Positions 10,180 through 19,641 of a stretch of DNA of 64,000 nucleotides are shown in pieces. The stretch is taken from the NCBI RefSeq assembly GCF_030547685.1, contig NZ_JAUOQM010000048.1, forward strand, positions 280,358-344,357, in the 5' to 3' direction. The notes below the pieces were generated by a model. That model worked only from the letters and a program-made list of their open reading frames with translations, ran no database searches and was not told where the DNA came from. A program made the position numbers and the translations under genes. Positions within the stretch are counted from its first letter, which is position 1, and each line of letters opens with the position of its first letter. The DNA is from Gilvimarinus sp. 2_MG-2023 (GTDB lineage: Bacteria > Pseudomonadota > Gammaproteobacteria > Pseudomonadales > Cellvibrionaceae).

Positions 10180-11283
10180 TTAAAGAACAGCCTTAGGGTA
10201 AGAACCGAGAATTTTAAGGTCGGCAACTCGCGTGGCCACTTCGGTTAAAGTACTGCTGATCAGCGGGTCGTCCTGGTGGCCGGTGAAATCGACAAAAAAG
10301 ACGTAAGTCCAGACTCCTGAGCGCGACGGACGAGTTTCCACTCTGGTGAGGTCAATGTTGTTTCTGTGAAAGGGCTCAAGCAGCCGATGCAAGGCACCTG
10401 GCTGATTACGCATAGCCACCAACAGCGAGGTTTTGTCTTTGCCACTGGCCGGAACATCCTGGGTGCCAATAATCAAAAAGCGGGTGCTATTATCCGGCTG
10501 ATCTTCAATTTTTTCGGCGATTATGCGTAAATCGTATAGCTCGGCAGCCTTTTGTGGTGCTATCGCTGCCGCATTCCACTCACCTTTAAGTCGGCGAGCA
10601 GCCTCAGCGTTGCTGCTAACCGCAATTCGCTCAATATTAGGATAGTGTGAATCCAACCATTTACGACACTGCGCTAAGGACTGACCGTGGGAGTATATGC
10701 GAGAGATGCTCTCTACATTGGTGACATCCGATACAACCAAATTATGATGCACCCTGAGCTCAACCTCTCCGCAAATACGAAGGTTTGAGTTCATAAAATT
10801 ATCCAAGGTATGGCTAACCACCCCCTCGGTGGAGTTTTCCACGGGCACCACGCCATAATTTACGGCGCCAGCTTCAACTTCGCGAAACACTTCATCGATC
10901 GCCGAAAAGGGTACGGCCAGCGCCGATTGGCCGAAGTGCTTTAGTGCGGCTTGCTGAGTAAAGGTCCCTTCAGGCCCTAAATAGGCCACTTTGACCGGTT
11001 GCTCCAGCGCCAGGCAAGCCGACATAATTTCCCGAAACAAGCGCGCCATTTCTTCATCTTTTAGCGGGCCCTGGTTGCGAGCCATGGCCTTACGCAGTAC
11101 TTGAGCCTCCCGCTCAGGCCGGTAAAACACGGCATCGGTTGAACCGGATGCGGTTTTAACCTCGGCCACTCGCTGGGCACACTGGGCTCGCTCGGATATC
11201 AAGTAACCAATTTGCGCATCAATATCGTCAATTTTGTCGCGCAGCTCTAGCAGCGCGGCTTGTTGCGTATCGCTATCGGTCAT
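10180..11283 (-). CDS. pheA: Bifunctional chorismate mutase / prephenate dehydratase
   Basis: The P-protein converts chorismate to prephenate and then to phenylpyruvate. Three domains follow in order: AroQ-type chorismate mutase (about residues 8-92), prephenate dehydratase (about 97-275, with the catalytic Thr-Arg-Phe at 267-269), and an ACT domain (about 284-362) carrying GALH (296-299) and ETRPSR (316-321), the usual phenylalanine-feedback signatures. The 367-residue length is typical. Its ATG overlaps the gyrA stop by one base (TAATG), which implies co-transcription with gyrA. The serC and hisC genes that often lie on either side are absent. Confidence 0.96.
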   Translation of the reverse strand: MTDSDTQQAALLELRDKIDDIDAQIGYLISERAQCAQRVAEVKTASGSTDAVFYRPEREAQVLRKAMARNQGPLKDEEMARLFREIMSACLALEQPVKVAYLGPEGTFTQQAALKHFGQSALAVPFSAIDEVFREVEAGAVNYGVVPVENSTEGVVSHTLDNFMNSNLRICGEVELRVHHNLVVSDVTNVESISRIYSHGQSLAQCRKWLDSHYPNIERIAVSSNAEAARRLKGEWNAAAIAPQKAAELYDLRIIAEKIEDQPDNSTRFLIIGTQDVPASGKDKTSLLVAMRNQPGALHRLLEPFHRNNIDLTRVETRPSRSGVWTYVFFVDFTGHQDDPLISSTLTEVATRVADLKILGSYPKAVL

Positions 11284-13919
11284 TACTCATCATTTCCTTC
11301 ATTGCTCTCATCACTGCTAGCGTCGCTGGCCGGTGCCGTAGGCTCCTCACTAGTTTCTGCTCCCTCGACTTGCTCTACATCTTGCTCATCAGCGGTGTCT
11401 TCGATTCGGGCAGCACCTTTTAAGTGCTCGCCGTCGCGCAGCTTAATAAGTCGAACGCCTTGGGTATTACGACTTAAAATAGACACCTCATCGGCTCGGG
11501 TACGCACCAAAGTGCCTTGATCAGAGATAAGCATAATCTCTTCGCCATCCAGCAGTTGTACCGCGCCCACTAAGGGGCCATTGCGTTCGCTGCTAGCCAT
11601 GGCAATAACGCCCTGACCGCCTCGACCTTTGGCTGGGAATTCCGACACTTCAGTACGCTTGCCGTAGCCGTTTTCACTGACAGTTAACACCTTGCCATCT
11701 TCAACCGGCACCACCATTCCAATGACCGAGTGCTCTTCACTTAAGCGGATACCACGCACCCCGCGGCTGATGCGACCCATGGATCGTACGGCCGTTTCAT
11801 TAAAGCGCGCTGCTTTACCATTACTGGCAAACAACACAATGTCTTTGCTGCCATCGGTAATGGCGGTGTACACCAGGTTGTCACCTTCCTCTAGGTCAAT
11901 GGCTCGCAAACCAACACTGCGCGGACGGGAGAATTGATCGAGAGAGGTCTTTTTAACCGTGCCTTTTTCGGTGGCCATAAAGACAAAGTGATCGGCATCG
12001 AATTCACGCACAGGCAGAATTGAGGTAATCCGTTCGCCCTCTTCCAGCGGCATCAGATTGACTACTGGTCGGCCGCGAGACTGACGCCCGGCAACCGGGA
12101 TTTGATAGACTTTTAACCAATACACTTTACCCGCACTGGTAAAACACAGAACGGTATCGTGGGTACTGGCAATCAATAGATGCTCGACAAAGTCTTCATC
12201 TTTCACGGCAGTGGCAGATTTACCCATACCACCGCGACGCTGAGCCTGATAATCAGCCAATGGCTGGCTTTTGGCGTATCCGCCGTGGGAGATAGTCACC
12301 ACTCGCTGCTCTTCGTTGATCAAATCTTCCATCGTCAAGTCGAGTGTGGAAGCGGTAATTTCGGTGCGTCGCTCATCGCCGTAATCGGCAACAATTTGCT
12401 CTAACTCTTCGCGAATAACCGTCATCAAGCGGCTAAAATTGGCCAAAATATCTAGATATTCGGCTATCTGCTCCACTTTCTCTTTGTATTCACTGAGCAG
12501 CTTGTCGTGCTCCATGCCAGTGAGGCGGTGCAGTCGCAACTCTAGAATTGCCTGTGCCTGAGCGGGCGATAAGAAATACTTGCCTTCTCGCATACCGAAG
12601 GTATCGGGCAAGTCCTCCGGCCGGCATGCATCTTCGCCAGCGCGCTCGAGGAACTGCCCCATTTCCGAGGCATCCCAGCCACGAGAAATTAACGCTTCTT
12701 TTGCCTCAGCAGGCGATGGCGAACTCTTAATGAGCTCGATAACAGGGTCGATGTTGGCAATCGCGACAGCCAGACCCTCAAGAATATGGCCGCGCTCGCG
12801 AGCTTTGCGCAACAAATAGACAGTGCGTCGTGTCACCACTTCGCGGCGGTGGCGCACAAAAGCTTCCAGCAGTTCTTTGAGGTTGAGTACTTTAGGCTGA
12901 CCATCCACCAGCGCCACAATGTTTATGCCAAAGACATTTTGCAGTTGTGTTTGGGAGTACAGGTTGTTGAGAAGAACCTCAGCCGATTCGTTGCGCTTGA
13001 CCTCAATGACCACCCGCAAGCCATCCTTGTCGGACTCGTCACGAAGCTCACTGATACCTTCAATTTTTTTGTCTTTAACGAGCTCGGCGATTCTTTCAAT
13101 CAGTCGAGCCTTGTTTAGCTGATATGGAATCTCAGTAACGATAATAGTTTCGCGGCCGGTTTTATCGTTGACCTCGATATCGGCCTTAGCACGTACATAG
13201 ATGCGTCCGCGGCCAGTGCGGTAAGCCTGTACGATACCAGCGCGGCCATTGATAATAGCGCCGGTAGGAAAGTCGGGGCCTGGAATATACTCCATCAACT
13301 CATCGATGGTGATGTCTTCGTTATCGATTAAGGCCAGGCAACCCTTAACCACTTCGGTTAAGTTATGCGGTGGGATATTGGTGGCCATACCGACCGCAAT
13401 ACCGGATGAGCCGTTAACCAGGAGATTGGGGACCCGGGTGGGCAGTACATCGGGAATTTGTTCGCTGCCATCGTAGTTAGGGACATAATCGACGGTTTCT
13501 TTGTCGAGATCGGCCAGCAATTCGTGCGCAATTTTCTGCATACGCACTTCGGTATAACGCATGGCAGCGGCGCTATCGCCATCGATTGAGCCGAAGTTAC
13601 CCTGCCCGTCTACCAGCATGTAGCGCAATGAGAACGGTTGCGCCATACGCACAACGGTGTCATACACTGCTGAATCACCGTGCGGATGGTATTTACCGAT
13701 CACATCCCCGACAACACGGGCCGACTTTAAGTAGGATTTATTCCAGTCGTTTTTAAGTTCGCTCATGGCGAACAACACCCGCCTGTGCACGGGTTTTAAG
13801 CCATCTCGCACATCCGGCAAGGCCCGGCCTACAATGACACTCATAGCATAGTCGAGATACGACTGCTTAAGCTCATCTTCAATATTAACGGGAAGTACTT
13901 CTTTCGCTAAATCGCCCAT
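11283..13919 (-). CDS. gyrA: DNA gyrase subunit A
   Basis: GyrA is the DNA-cleaving and wrapping subunit of the A2B2 gyrase that introduces negative supercoils. The 878-residue protein has catalytic Tyr122 ([10 protein letters not shown]) and a C-terminal beta-pinwheel with the gyrase-specific box QRRGGMG. Its acidic tail is rich in Glu, Asp and Ser. The quinolone-resistance region reads [10 protein letters not shown] with Ser83 and Asp87, the residues of the drug-sensitive form. The gene leads the gyrA-pheA-tyrA unit. Divergent from mtaD across 241 bp, it should have its promoter there. Confidence 0.98.
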   Translation of the reverse strand: MGDLAKEVLPVNIEDELKQSYLDYAMSVIVGRALPDVRDGLKPVHRRVLFAMSELKNDWNKSYLKSARVVGDVIGKYHPHGDSAVYDTVVRMAQPFSLRYMLVDGQGNFGSIDGDSAAAMRYTEVRMQKIAHELLADLDKETVDYVPNYDGSEQIPDVLPTRVPNLLVNGSSGIAVGMATNIPPHNLTEVVKGCLALIDNEDITIDELMEYIPGPDFPTGAIINGRAGIVQAYRTGRGRIYVRAKADIEVNDKTGRETIIVTEIPYQLNKARLIERIAELVKDKKIEGISELRDESDKDGLRVVIEVKRNESAEVLLNNLYSQTQLQNVFGINIVALVDGQPKVLNLKELLEAFVRHRREVVTRRTVYLLRKARERGHILEGLAVAIANIDPVIELIKSSPSPAEAKEALISRGWDASEMGQFLERAGEDACRPEDLPDTFGMREGKYFLSPAQAQAILELRLHRLTGMEHDKLLSEYKEKVEQIAEYLDILANFSRLMTVIREELEQIVADYGDERRTEITASTLDLTMEDLINEEQRVVTISHGGYAKSQPLADYQAQRRGGMGKSATAVKDEDFVEHLLIASTHDTVLCFTSAGKVYWLKVYQIPVAGRQSRGRPVVNLMPLEEGERITSILPVREFDADHFVFMATEKGTVKKTSLDQFSRPRSVGLRAIDLEEGDNLVYTAITDGSKDIVLFASNGKAARFNETAVRSMGRISRGVRGIRLSEEHSVIGMVVPVEDGKVLTVSENGYGKRTEVSEFPAKGRGGQGVIAMASSERNGPLVGAVQLLDGEEIMLISDQGTLVRTRADEVSILSRNTQGVRLIKLRDGEHLKGAARIEDTADEQDVEQVEGAETSEEPTAPASDASSDESNEGNDE

Positions 13920-14095
13920 GGAATAACGCGTTCCTTATTGTCTTAAGCGGTGCTTCGGTCGTACAGGACTGAGTTGAGCAAGCCCTGCACCGGCTCCGGG
14001 CCCACCCTCTTCACAGAGGGCAAAGAGCTGGCAATATTACCATAAAATCAGACGCATAGGTGAGTAACAACACCCACACCCTGCTGTCAGTAAGG

Positions 14096-14101
14096 TATAA
14101 T
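14096..14101 (+). promoter_or_regulatory. Candidate -10 box for mtaD
   Basis: A perfect TATAAT lies 60 nt before the mtaD start in the 241-bp gyrA-mtaD divergent region. No good -35 element is visible 16-18 nt upstream, so this may need an activator or may be chance. Confidence 0.3.
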
Positions 14102-14160
14102 TTAGCCGTGAAATTCGATGCACTTTGTTCAAGTAAGGTGCTCCATACAAGGACAAGACA

Positions 14161-15486
14161 ATGCCCGCGCGCAAAGCTGTGCAATTATTAATCAAAGCCC
14201 GCTGGATAATCCCCATTCTACCCGCCGAACGCGTTTATCAAGATTGTGCCATCGCGGTATCCGGAGGACGAATTGTCGCCATCCTTCCCTGGGAAGAAGC
14301 CGACAAGCAATTTACCCCAGAACAAAGTGTTAATCTTGACCAGCACGTCGTGATGCCTGGATTGGTGAATTGCCACGGACATGCCGCCATGTCACTACTG
14401 CGTGGCTTTGCCGACGACTACCCGCTCGACACATGGCTCAATCAGCACATTTGGCCCGCAGAAAAGGCCCATGTTGACGGGGATTTTGTCCGCGACGGCA
14501 CCGAACTGGCCATTGCTGAAATGATTCGCTCAGGTACCACCTGCTTTGCTGACATGTACTTCTTTCCCGAGCAGGTGGCAAAGGTAGCCCGCCGCGCTCA
14601 TATGCGCAGTCAAATCACCTTTCCGGTATTAGATTTCCCCACCAATTGGGGGGAAGGGCCAGATGAGTACATTGCCAAAGGGCTAGAGTTGCACGACGAG
14701 TACCGGGCCGATGACCTTATTCGCATCGGCTTTGGCCCACACGCTCCTTATACTGTATCGGATGAACACCTACAGCGTATTGCCGTGTTAGCCGAAGAAA
14801 TGCAGGCCCCCATTCAGATACACCTGCATGAAACCGCTCAGGAAGTTGAAGATTCGATTGCAAAATACGGCATGCGGCCTATCGAGCGCATCCACCAACT
14901 GGGTTTACTCACACCACAGACTCAGTGCGTTCACATGACGCAAATTGACAGCACGGATTTAGCACTGCTCACCCAAAGTGGTGCCCATGTGATTCACTGC
15001 CCCGAGTCCAACCTTAAACTCGCCAGCGGTTTTTGCCCAGTGGGTCAACTCATCGATAACAACACCAATGTTGCCTTGGGGACCGACGGCGCCGCCAGCA
15101 ACAATGACCTCAATATGCTAGGCGAACTTGAAACGGCGGGCCTGCTTGCCAAAGCCGTCGCAGGCAACCCGGCACAACCCAGCGCCCATGAAATACTGGC
15201 CATGGCAACCATTAATGGCGCCAAAGCTATGGGACTTGAGGGCGAGATTGGTAGCCTAGAGGTCGGCAAGGCCGCGGATATAATCGCCTTGGAAACTAAA
15301 CATATCGGTTGTCGGCCTATTTACGATATCGCCTCTACCCTCGCATACAACAATCGCTCTCTTTCGGTTAGCCATAGCTGGGTGGCCGGCAGAGCATTAA
15401 TGCTGTCATCGCACTTGCAAACCTTAAATGAGCGTGACATTGCAGACAAAGCGAATGCTTGGTCCAAGAAAATTAACCGTGAGTAA
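14161..15486 (+). CDS. mtaD: 5-methylthioadenosine / S-adenosylhomocysteine deaminase family
   Basis: A 441-residue amidohydrolase of the TRZ/ATZ branch. Metal-binding motifs are readable: CHGHAAMSLLRG (His72, His74), IHLHETAQE, and GTDGAASNNDLNM near residue 305. Such proteins next to ubiG in pseudomonads deaminate methylthioadenosine or S-adenosylhomocysteine; the link to SAM turnover fits the neighbouring SAM-dependent methyltransferase UbiG. A clear AAGGA site lies 7 nt before the ATG. The stop is 4 nt before ubiG, so this begins a four-gene plus-strand operon. Substrate preference is inferred from family and context, and other aminated heterocycles are possible. Confidence 0.85.
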   Translation: MPARKAVQLLIKARWIIPILPAERVYQDCAIAVSGGRIVAILPWEEADKQFTPEQSVNLDQHVVMPGLVNCHGHAAMSLLRGFADDYPLDTWLNQHIWPAEKAHVDGDFVRDGTELAIAEMIRSGTTCFADMYFFPEQVAKVARRAHMRSQITFPVLDFPTNWGEGPDEYIAKGLELHDEYRADDLIRIGFGPHAPYTVSDEHLQRIAVLAEEMQAPIQIHLHETAQEVEDSIAKYGMRPIERIHQLGLLTPQTQCVHMTQIDSTDLALLTQSGAHVIHCPESNLKLASGFCPVGQLIDNNTNVALGTDGAASNNDLNMLGELETAGLLAKAVAGNPAQPSAHEILAMATINGAKAMGLEGEIGSLEVGKAADIIALETKHIGCRPIYDIASTLAYNNRSLSVSHSWVAGRALMLSSHLQTLNERDIADKANAWSKKINRE

Positions 15487-15490
15487 CTCC

Positions 15491-16213
15491 ATGAACGAGC
15501 CAAAAAACACCGACAACGTCGATCCGCATGAACTGGAGAAATTCGAGCAAATCGCCGAGCACTGGTGGGATCAGAACGGTGAATTTAAACCTTTGCATCA
15601 AATGAACCCTATCAGAGCCAACTTTATTGATGAGCGCTCACCGGTGGCCGGATTAAAAGTACTAGACATAGGCTGTGGTGGCGGGATTTTGTGCGAGGCT
15701 TTGGCCCAAAGAGGCGCCAAGGTTACCGGCATTGACTTAGGTGAAGCACCTCTACAGGTCGCTAAAACCCACGCCGATCAGCAGTCTTTAAATATCCTCT
15801 ATAAAAAAATCAGCGCCGAAGCTTTTGCCCAGCAACATGCCGGTGAATTTGATATTGTCACCTGCCTAGAGATGCTCGAACATGTCCCCGAGCCTGCTTC
15901 TATTGTTCAGGCCTGCAACCAATTATTAAAACCCGGCGGACATGGCTATTTCTCGACATTAAATCGCAATCCAAAATCTTGGGCCATGGCGGTTGTGGGT
16001 GCCGAGTATGTATTGGGCTTATTACCCAAGGGAACGCATGATTATCAAAAATTTATTAAACCGAGTGAGTTGGGCGCTATGGTTCGACGTGCAGGGTTAC
16101 AAACTCAGCAGTTAGCCGGCATCACCTACAATCCCATTATGCAAAGCTTTAGCATTTCTGCCGACGATGTCAGCGTGAATTATATATTACACGCCCAAAA
16201 ACCTAACTTATGA
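15491..16213 (+). CDS. ubiG: Ubiquinone biosynthesis O-methyltransferase
   Basis: UbiG performs both O-methylations of ubiquinone synthesis using S-adenosylmethionine. The 240-residue protein equals E. coli UbiG in length. It begins with the typical 'FEQIAEHWWDQNGEFKPLHQMNP.R' region and has the SAM-binding motif DIGCGGG at residues 59-65, followed by CLEMLEHV. The frame is open upstream to 15428 inside mtaD, but the family start is the ATG at 15491. Its stop overlaps an ATG (ATGA) that could also serve as an early mupP start. Confidence 0.96.
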   Translation: MNEPKNTDNVDPHELEKFEQIAEHWWDQNGEFKPLHQMNPIRANFIDERSPVAGLKVLDIGCGGGILCEALAQRGAKVTGIDLGEAPLQVAKTHADQQSLNILYKKISAEAFAQQHAGEFDIVTCLEMLEHVPEPASIVQACNQLLKPGGHGYFSTLNRNPKSWAMAVVGAEYVLGLLPKGTHDYQKFIKPSELGAMVRRAGLQTQQLAGITYNPIMQSFSISADDVSVNYILHAQKPNL

Positions 16214-16230
16214 GAACGGAATCAACGTTA

Positions 16231-16917
16231 ATGTCCTCACCTCTTACTGCGGTAATGTTTGATCTCGACGGCACCTTGCTCGACACAGCGCCCGACTTTG
16301 TTATGGCATTAAATCAATTGCGCCGCGATTACAATAAAGAAGGCTTACCGTTTAACGTTATACGCGAACAAGTATCTAACGGGGCTGCGGCACTGGTCAC
16401 CCTTGGTTTTGATTGCACGACTGAAGATAAAACCTTTGCCCCATTGCGCCAGCAACTTCTCGATCACTATTTACATGGTATCGGCAAGGAAACCCGTTTT
16501 TTTCCAGGCATTGAAACCCTTTTACAAGACTTAAAAAATAAAGGAGTGCCTTGGGGCATTGCCACCAACAAGCCTCGACTTTATACCGAAGCTTTATTGA
16601 AAAAAATTAACTTCCCGACGCCGCCGAATTTTGTGGTTTGCCCGGATGATGTTGTCAATCGAAAACCTCATCCTGAATCATTGATTCTGGCCGCCAAGCA
16701 TCTAAAGGTCGACTGTCAAAACATTCTCTATCTGGGAGATCACAGACGTGATATTGAATGTGGTAACGATGCCGGGGCGACTACCATTGCCTGTGGTTAT
16801 GGCTATATTGATGCAAACGACCCTGCCGAATCATGGTTGGCCGATTTTTTAGTCCAACATTCGGAACAGCTACCCGATTTAGTCCATCATTTATTGATGC
16901 AATCAAGAGACCGATAA
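16231..16917 (+). CDS. mupP: N-acetylmuramate 6-phosphate phosphatase (HAD family)
   Basis: A haloacid-dehalogenase phosphatase of phosphoglycolate-phosphatase type. Motif I is DLDGT at residues 11-15, motif II lies in GIATNKPR, and motif IV is YLGDHRRDIE. In pseudomonads the gene between ubiG and yciK encodes MupP, which acts in cell-wall recycling before MurU; older annotation calls it Gph. The order here is the same. I start at the ATG at 16231, preceded by ACGGA, giving 228 residues; an ATG at 16210 overlapping the ubiG stop would add seven residues and has no ribosome site. Assignment to MupP rather than Gph rests on context. Confidence 0.82.
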   Translation: MSSPLTAVMFDLDGTLLDTAPDFVMALNQLRRDYNKEGLPFNVIREQVSNGAAALVTLGFDCTTEDKTFAPLRQQLLDHYLHGIGKETRFFPGIETLLQDLKNKGVPWGIATNKPRLYTEALLKKINFPTPPNFVVCPDDVVNRKPHPESLILAAKHLKVDCQNILYLGDHRRDIECGNDAGATTIACGYGYIDANDPAESWLADFLVQHSEQLPDLVHHLLMQSRDR

Positions 16918-16923
16918 CTATCC

Positions 16924-17691
16924 ATGAGCGAAACCATTAACACTCTGCCAATTGATTACATTCCGGCCTCCCAAGCACTGACCAATGACATCATCCTCGT
17001 CACTGGAGCCGGCGATGGGATTGGTCGTGTAGCGGCATTAACTTACGCCAGCCACGGCGCCACCGTTATTCTACTGGGGCGAACCCTGGCAAAACTAGAA
17101 GCCGTTTACGACGACATTGAAAATACGGGCGGTCCGCAACCCGCCATATATCCGATGAATTTTGAAGGCGCCACAGAAAAAGAATACACCGATCTCTGTA
17201 ATGCCTTACAAAGCGAATTCGGTGGTTTAAGCGGAATCTTACACAACGCCTCAGAGCTGGGCGATCGCATGCCCATCAGAGATTATGCCAATGACACCTG
17301 GGCTCGCATAATGCAGGTAAACGCCAATGCACCCTTTATGCTAACGAAAGCCTTGCTGCCATTATTGCATAGCTCCCCTACTGGCCACGCCAGTGTGATT
17401 TTCACCGGCTCGTCGGTGGCGCGCCAAGGGCGCGCCTATTGGGGCGCTTACGCGGCCAGTAAAGCGGCGCAAGAAAACTTAATGCAAACATTGGCCGATG
17501 AGCTCGACGGCACCAGTGTGCGTAGCAACAGCATCAACCCCGGGGCCACCCGCACTGCCATGCGTGCATCCGCTTATCCGGCCGAAGACCCTCAAACCAT
17601 TAAAACTCCCGAGCAAATTATGCCGCTCTATCTTTATTTGATGGACAAGAAGTCTATTGCCATAAATGGTCAGTTGTTTAACGCTCAATAA
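16924..17691 (+). CDS. yciK: YciK-family short-chain oxidoreductase
   Basis: A 255-residue classical short-chain dehydrogenase. The cofactor-binding motif TGAGDGIG is at residues 27-34, an NAS segment (HNASELG) follows, and the catalytic YxxxK occurs in AYAASKAAQ. The family is conserved beside ubiG-mupP in pseudomonads and as yciK in E. coli; its substrate is not established. It begins 6 nt after mupP and ends the plus-strand operon. The 88-bp gap to the converging DUF2802 gene holds only a weak AGTTTT/AAAACT hairpin (17740-17754). Confidence 0.9.
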   Translation: MSETINTLPIDYIPASQALTNDIILVTGAGDGIGRVAALTYASHGATVILLGRTLAKLEAVYDDIENTGGPQPAIYPMNFEGATEKEYTDLCNALQSEFGGLSGILHNASELGDRMPIRDYANDTWARIMQVNANAPFMLTKALLPLLHSSPTGHASVIFTGSSVARQGRAYWGAYAASKAAQENLMQTLADELDGTSVRSNSINPGATRTAMRASAYPAEDPQTIKTPEQIMPLYLYLMDKKSIAINGQLFNAQ

Positions 17692-17779
17692 CATAAAGCG
17701 TGGAATTGAGTGCGCGCAGATGGGTTATTGCAGAAAGAAAGTTTTGTTAAAACTACTAATAATAATTTAGAAAAAACAA

Positions 17780-18151
17780 TTAAGCGGTAGGTTTTTTGCG
17801 CAAAGCATCCAACAGGGAAGATTCGGCGCGGGAGAGGCCGCAGCGGCTAGCCACCTCTTCACGCGACACACCCATTTCCAACAGGTGAGTCGCCTCCGAG
17901 TATGGTCGTACACTGGCGGGAATATCATCCGCGTCAGTGCCTCGAACGCTTGAACTAGACTCCATAGCCATAATACGCTGCCCCATACCAATTGCGCCGG
18001 ATTTTAGGGTGGTCAAATCTTTCGCGGTACTGTTTAGCTGAGATTGGATTCGGCCAATTCGGTTGCTGAGCAACATACACCAAACGCCACAAGCCACAGT
18101 CGCAAGAAGCGCTGCGGCTAATAACCATAAAAGTAACGGGCTCTCAGTCAT
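17780..18151 (-). CDS. DUF2802 membrane-anchored protein of the chemotaxis operon
   Basis: A 123-residue protein of unknown function. One N-terminal membrane helix (about residues 7-28) is followed by a short coiled segment and a cytoplasmic C-terminal part of about 45 residues (ATHLLEMGVSREEVASRCGLS) that looks like a helix-turn-helix. This is the DUF2802 pattern, regularly found right after cheW in Pseudomonas-type flagellar clusters. The start lies 22 nt after the cheW stop, so it is the last gene of the parC-parP-cheW unit. A role in array or motor function is inference from position. Confidence 0.8.
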   Translation of the reverse strand: MTESPLLLWLLAAALLATVACGVWCMLLSNRIGRIQSQLNSTAKDLTTLKSGAIGMGQRIMAMESSSSVRGTDADDIPASVRPYSEATHLLEMGVSREEVASRCGLSRAESSLLDALRKKPTA

Positions 18152-18173
18152 ATAGAAAAGCTCATTGGCTCGC

Positions 18174-18659
18174 TTAAATATCTTCTAACTCTGCCCACTC
18201 GTGGTCGGAAAGCAGCTTGTTGAGTTCAATCAAAATAAGCAATTCATCATTCTTGTGGCACACGCCTTGGATAAATTTAGCACTTTCCTCATTGCCGACA
18301 TTAGGTGCCATTTCGATTTCAGATTGACGCAGATAGACAACCTCGGCCACGCTATCCACCAAAATACCAATAACGTGATTGTCGGCCTCGATAATCACAA
18401 TACGTGTATTATCGGTCACCTCACCGGTAGGGAGAGCGAATCGATGGCGAGTATCAATAACGGTTACGACATTACCCCGTAAATTAATAATCCCTAATAC
18501 GTAGGCCGGCGCACCCGGTACTGGTGCTATCTCTGTGTAGCGCAGCACCTCTTGGACCTGCATTACATTGATGCCGTAGGTTTCACCATCCAGCCGAAAT
18601 GTCACCCATTGCAACACCGGATCGTCGGCATTATGATTTTGATTGGCATTGCTAGCCAT
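18174..18659 (-). CDS. cheW: Chemotaxis coupling protein CheW
   Basis: CheW links chemoreceptors to the kinase CheA in the polar array. The product has 161 residues; a single CheW/SH3-like domain covers about residues 17-155, with the family segments YGINVMQVQEVLRY, VLGIINLRGNVVTVIDTR and VDSVAEVV. I chose the ATG ending at 18659 because GAGG lies 8 nt ahead; the ATG ending at 18665 touches that site. A 121-nt gap separates it from parP upstream. Confidence 0.95.
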   Translation of the reverse strand: MASNANQNHNADDPVLQWVTFRLDGETYGINVMQVQEVLRYTEIAPVPGAPAYVLGIINLRGNVVTVIDTRHRFALPTGEVTDNTRIVIIEADNHVIGILVDSVAEVVYLRQSEIEMAPNVGNEESAKFIQGVCHKNDELLILIELNKLLSDHEWAELEDI

Positions 18660-18780
18660 GCACATTTCCTCGCTCGCTGGGCACTTAGCCCTTAATAATC
18701 TCTACACCAAATAGCATAACACTATTCATTACTATAGCTTACCGCACAAAATGCGCCAACAACACTAGCTTGGACTAACC

Positions 18781-19641
18781 TCAAGCGAGCCGGGCATTTT
18801 TATCCGAGTCAGTTAACAATTTACCGACCATAGGTATATCCAGCAGAGCACACATATGGGCTTTAACAGTGCCTGCCAGCCAGGGTCGCTGGGTACGAGT
18901 ACCACGCCATTTTACATCTTCCGGGCTTAAGGTAATGGGCTGCTCGACATTATCGACAGCCAAACCCCAAGGCACACCATTGATAGAGATCACGTATTTA
19001 GCCGTTTGCTCAAAGGCGGGATCATATCGCTCTGGCATCACAAATTTTGCTGTATTGACGGTACGTACCTTGCCAGATGCGGTGGGTTGAAGTCCCATAA
19101 ACCAATCAGCCTGCCCAAATAAAGGCGTTAATTCATCGGTCAAAGGCTGAATTTGCCCCAAAGAGATTAAGGGCACCGCTAAGGTCAAACCGCTTACTTT
19201 AAATAACAACACCTCAAAGGTGTTTTGTGCCCAGCGAGGACGGCCATTATCAAGCCATTCGAGCTGTTCATCTAGCACATTTAAGGCAACAGCATCCTCT
19301 ATTGCCTCTAGAGTTTCACCAACTGAAGGCGACTCTTTACTCGTAACTTGGCTGACGGGCACCACCGGTGCTTGCACAGGCACAGCGGCGGGCTCGTTTA
19401 GGTCTACATCGGCCACCTGCTCTACTTGAACACGCGCGCTTTGCAGTAATTTTTGCAGCTGCTCGCGCTTAATTGCCATAACATCTTTTTCGGCAAGCGG
19501 CATCGGTTTTACGGCTTCGGATTGAGGTGCAGCTATCGCAGGCGACGCCGCAGACCGAGTTGACGATTCTGATTCAGACCCGACGCCCAACAAATCGCTG
19601 AGATAGTCCTGGAGTACATCATCAGTTTTGCTATCACTCAT
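18781..19641 (-). CDS. parP: ParP-like CheW-domain protein for polar array placement
   Basis: A 286-residue protein with an acidic N-terminal peptide (residues 7-20, DVLQDYLSDLLG), a long Pro/Ala/Val-rich linker (about 30-110) and a C-terminal CheW-like domain (about 140-275). In Vibrio, ParP with this layout binds CheA and receptors through its C-terminal AIF domain and recruits the ParA-like ATPase ParC, keeping chemosensory arrays at the pole. Here it overlaps parC by one base, which strongly supports the pairing. In Pseudomonas the homologue is usually labelled simply CheW-like. The exact role is inferred from architecture and neighbours. Confidence 0.78.
   Translation of the reverse strand: MSDSKTDDVLQDYLSDLLGVGSESESSTRSAASPAIAAPQSEAVKPMPLAEKDVMAIKREQLQKLLQSARVQVEQVADVDLNEPAAVPVQAPVVPVSQVTSKESPSVGETLEAIEDAVALNVLDEQLEWLDNGRPRWAQNTFEVLLFKVSGLTLAVPLISLGQIQPLTDELTPLFGQADWFMGLQPTASGKVRTVNTAKFVMPERYDPAFEQTAKYVISINGVPWGLAVDNVEQPITLSPEDVKWRGTRTQRPWLAGTVKAHMCALLDIPMVGKLLTDSDKNARLA

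Noticed and set aside
11283-13919. Quinolone-resistance change in gyrA
   Set aside because: Ser83 and Asp87 are both wild type, so no such change is present.
17740-17754. Terminator between yciK and the DUF2802 gene
   Set aside because: The stem is only six A/T-rich pairs and no clear T-tract follows, too weak to call.
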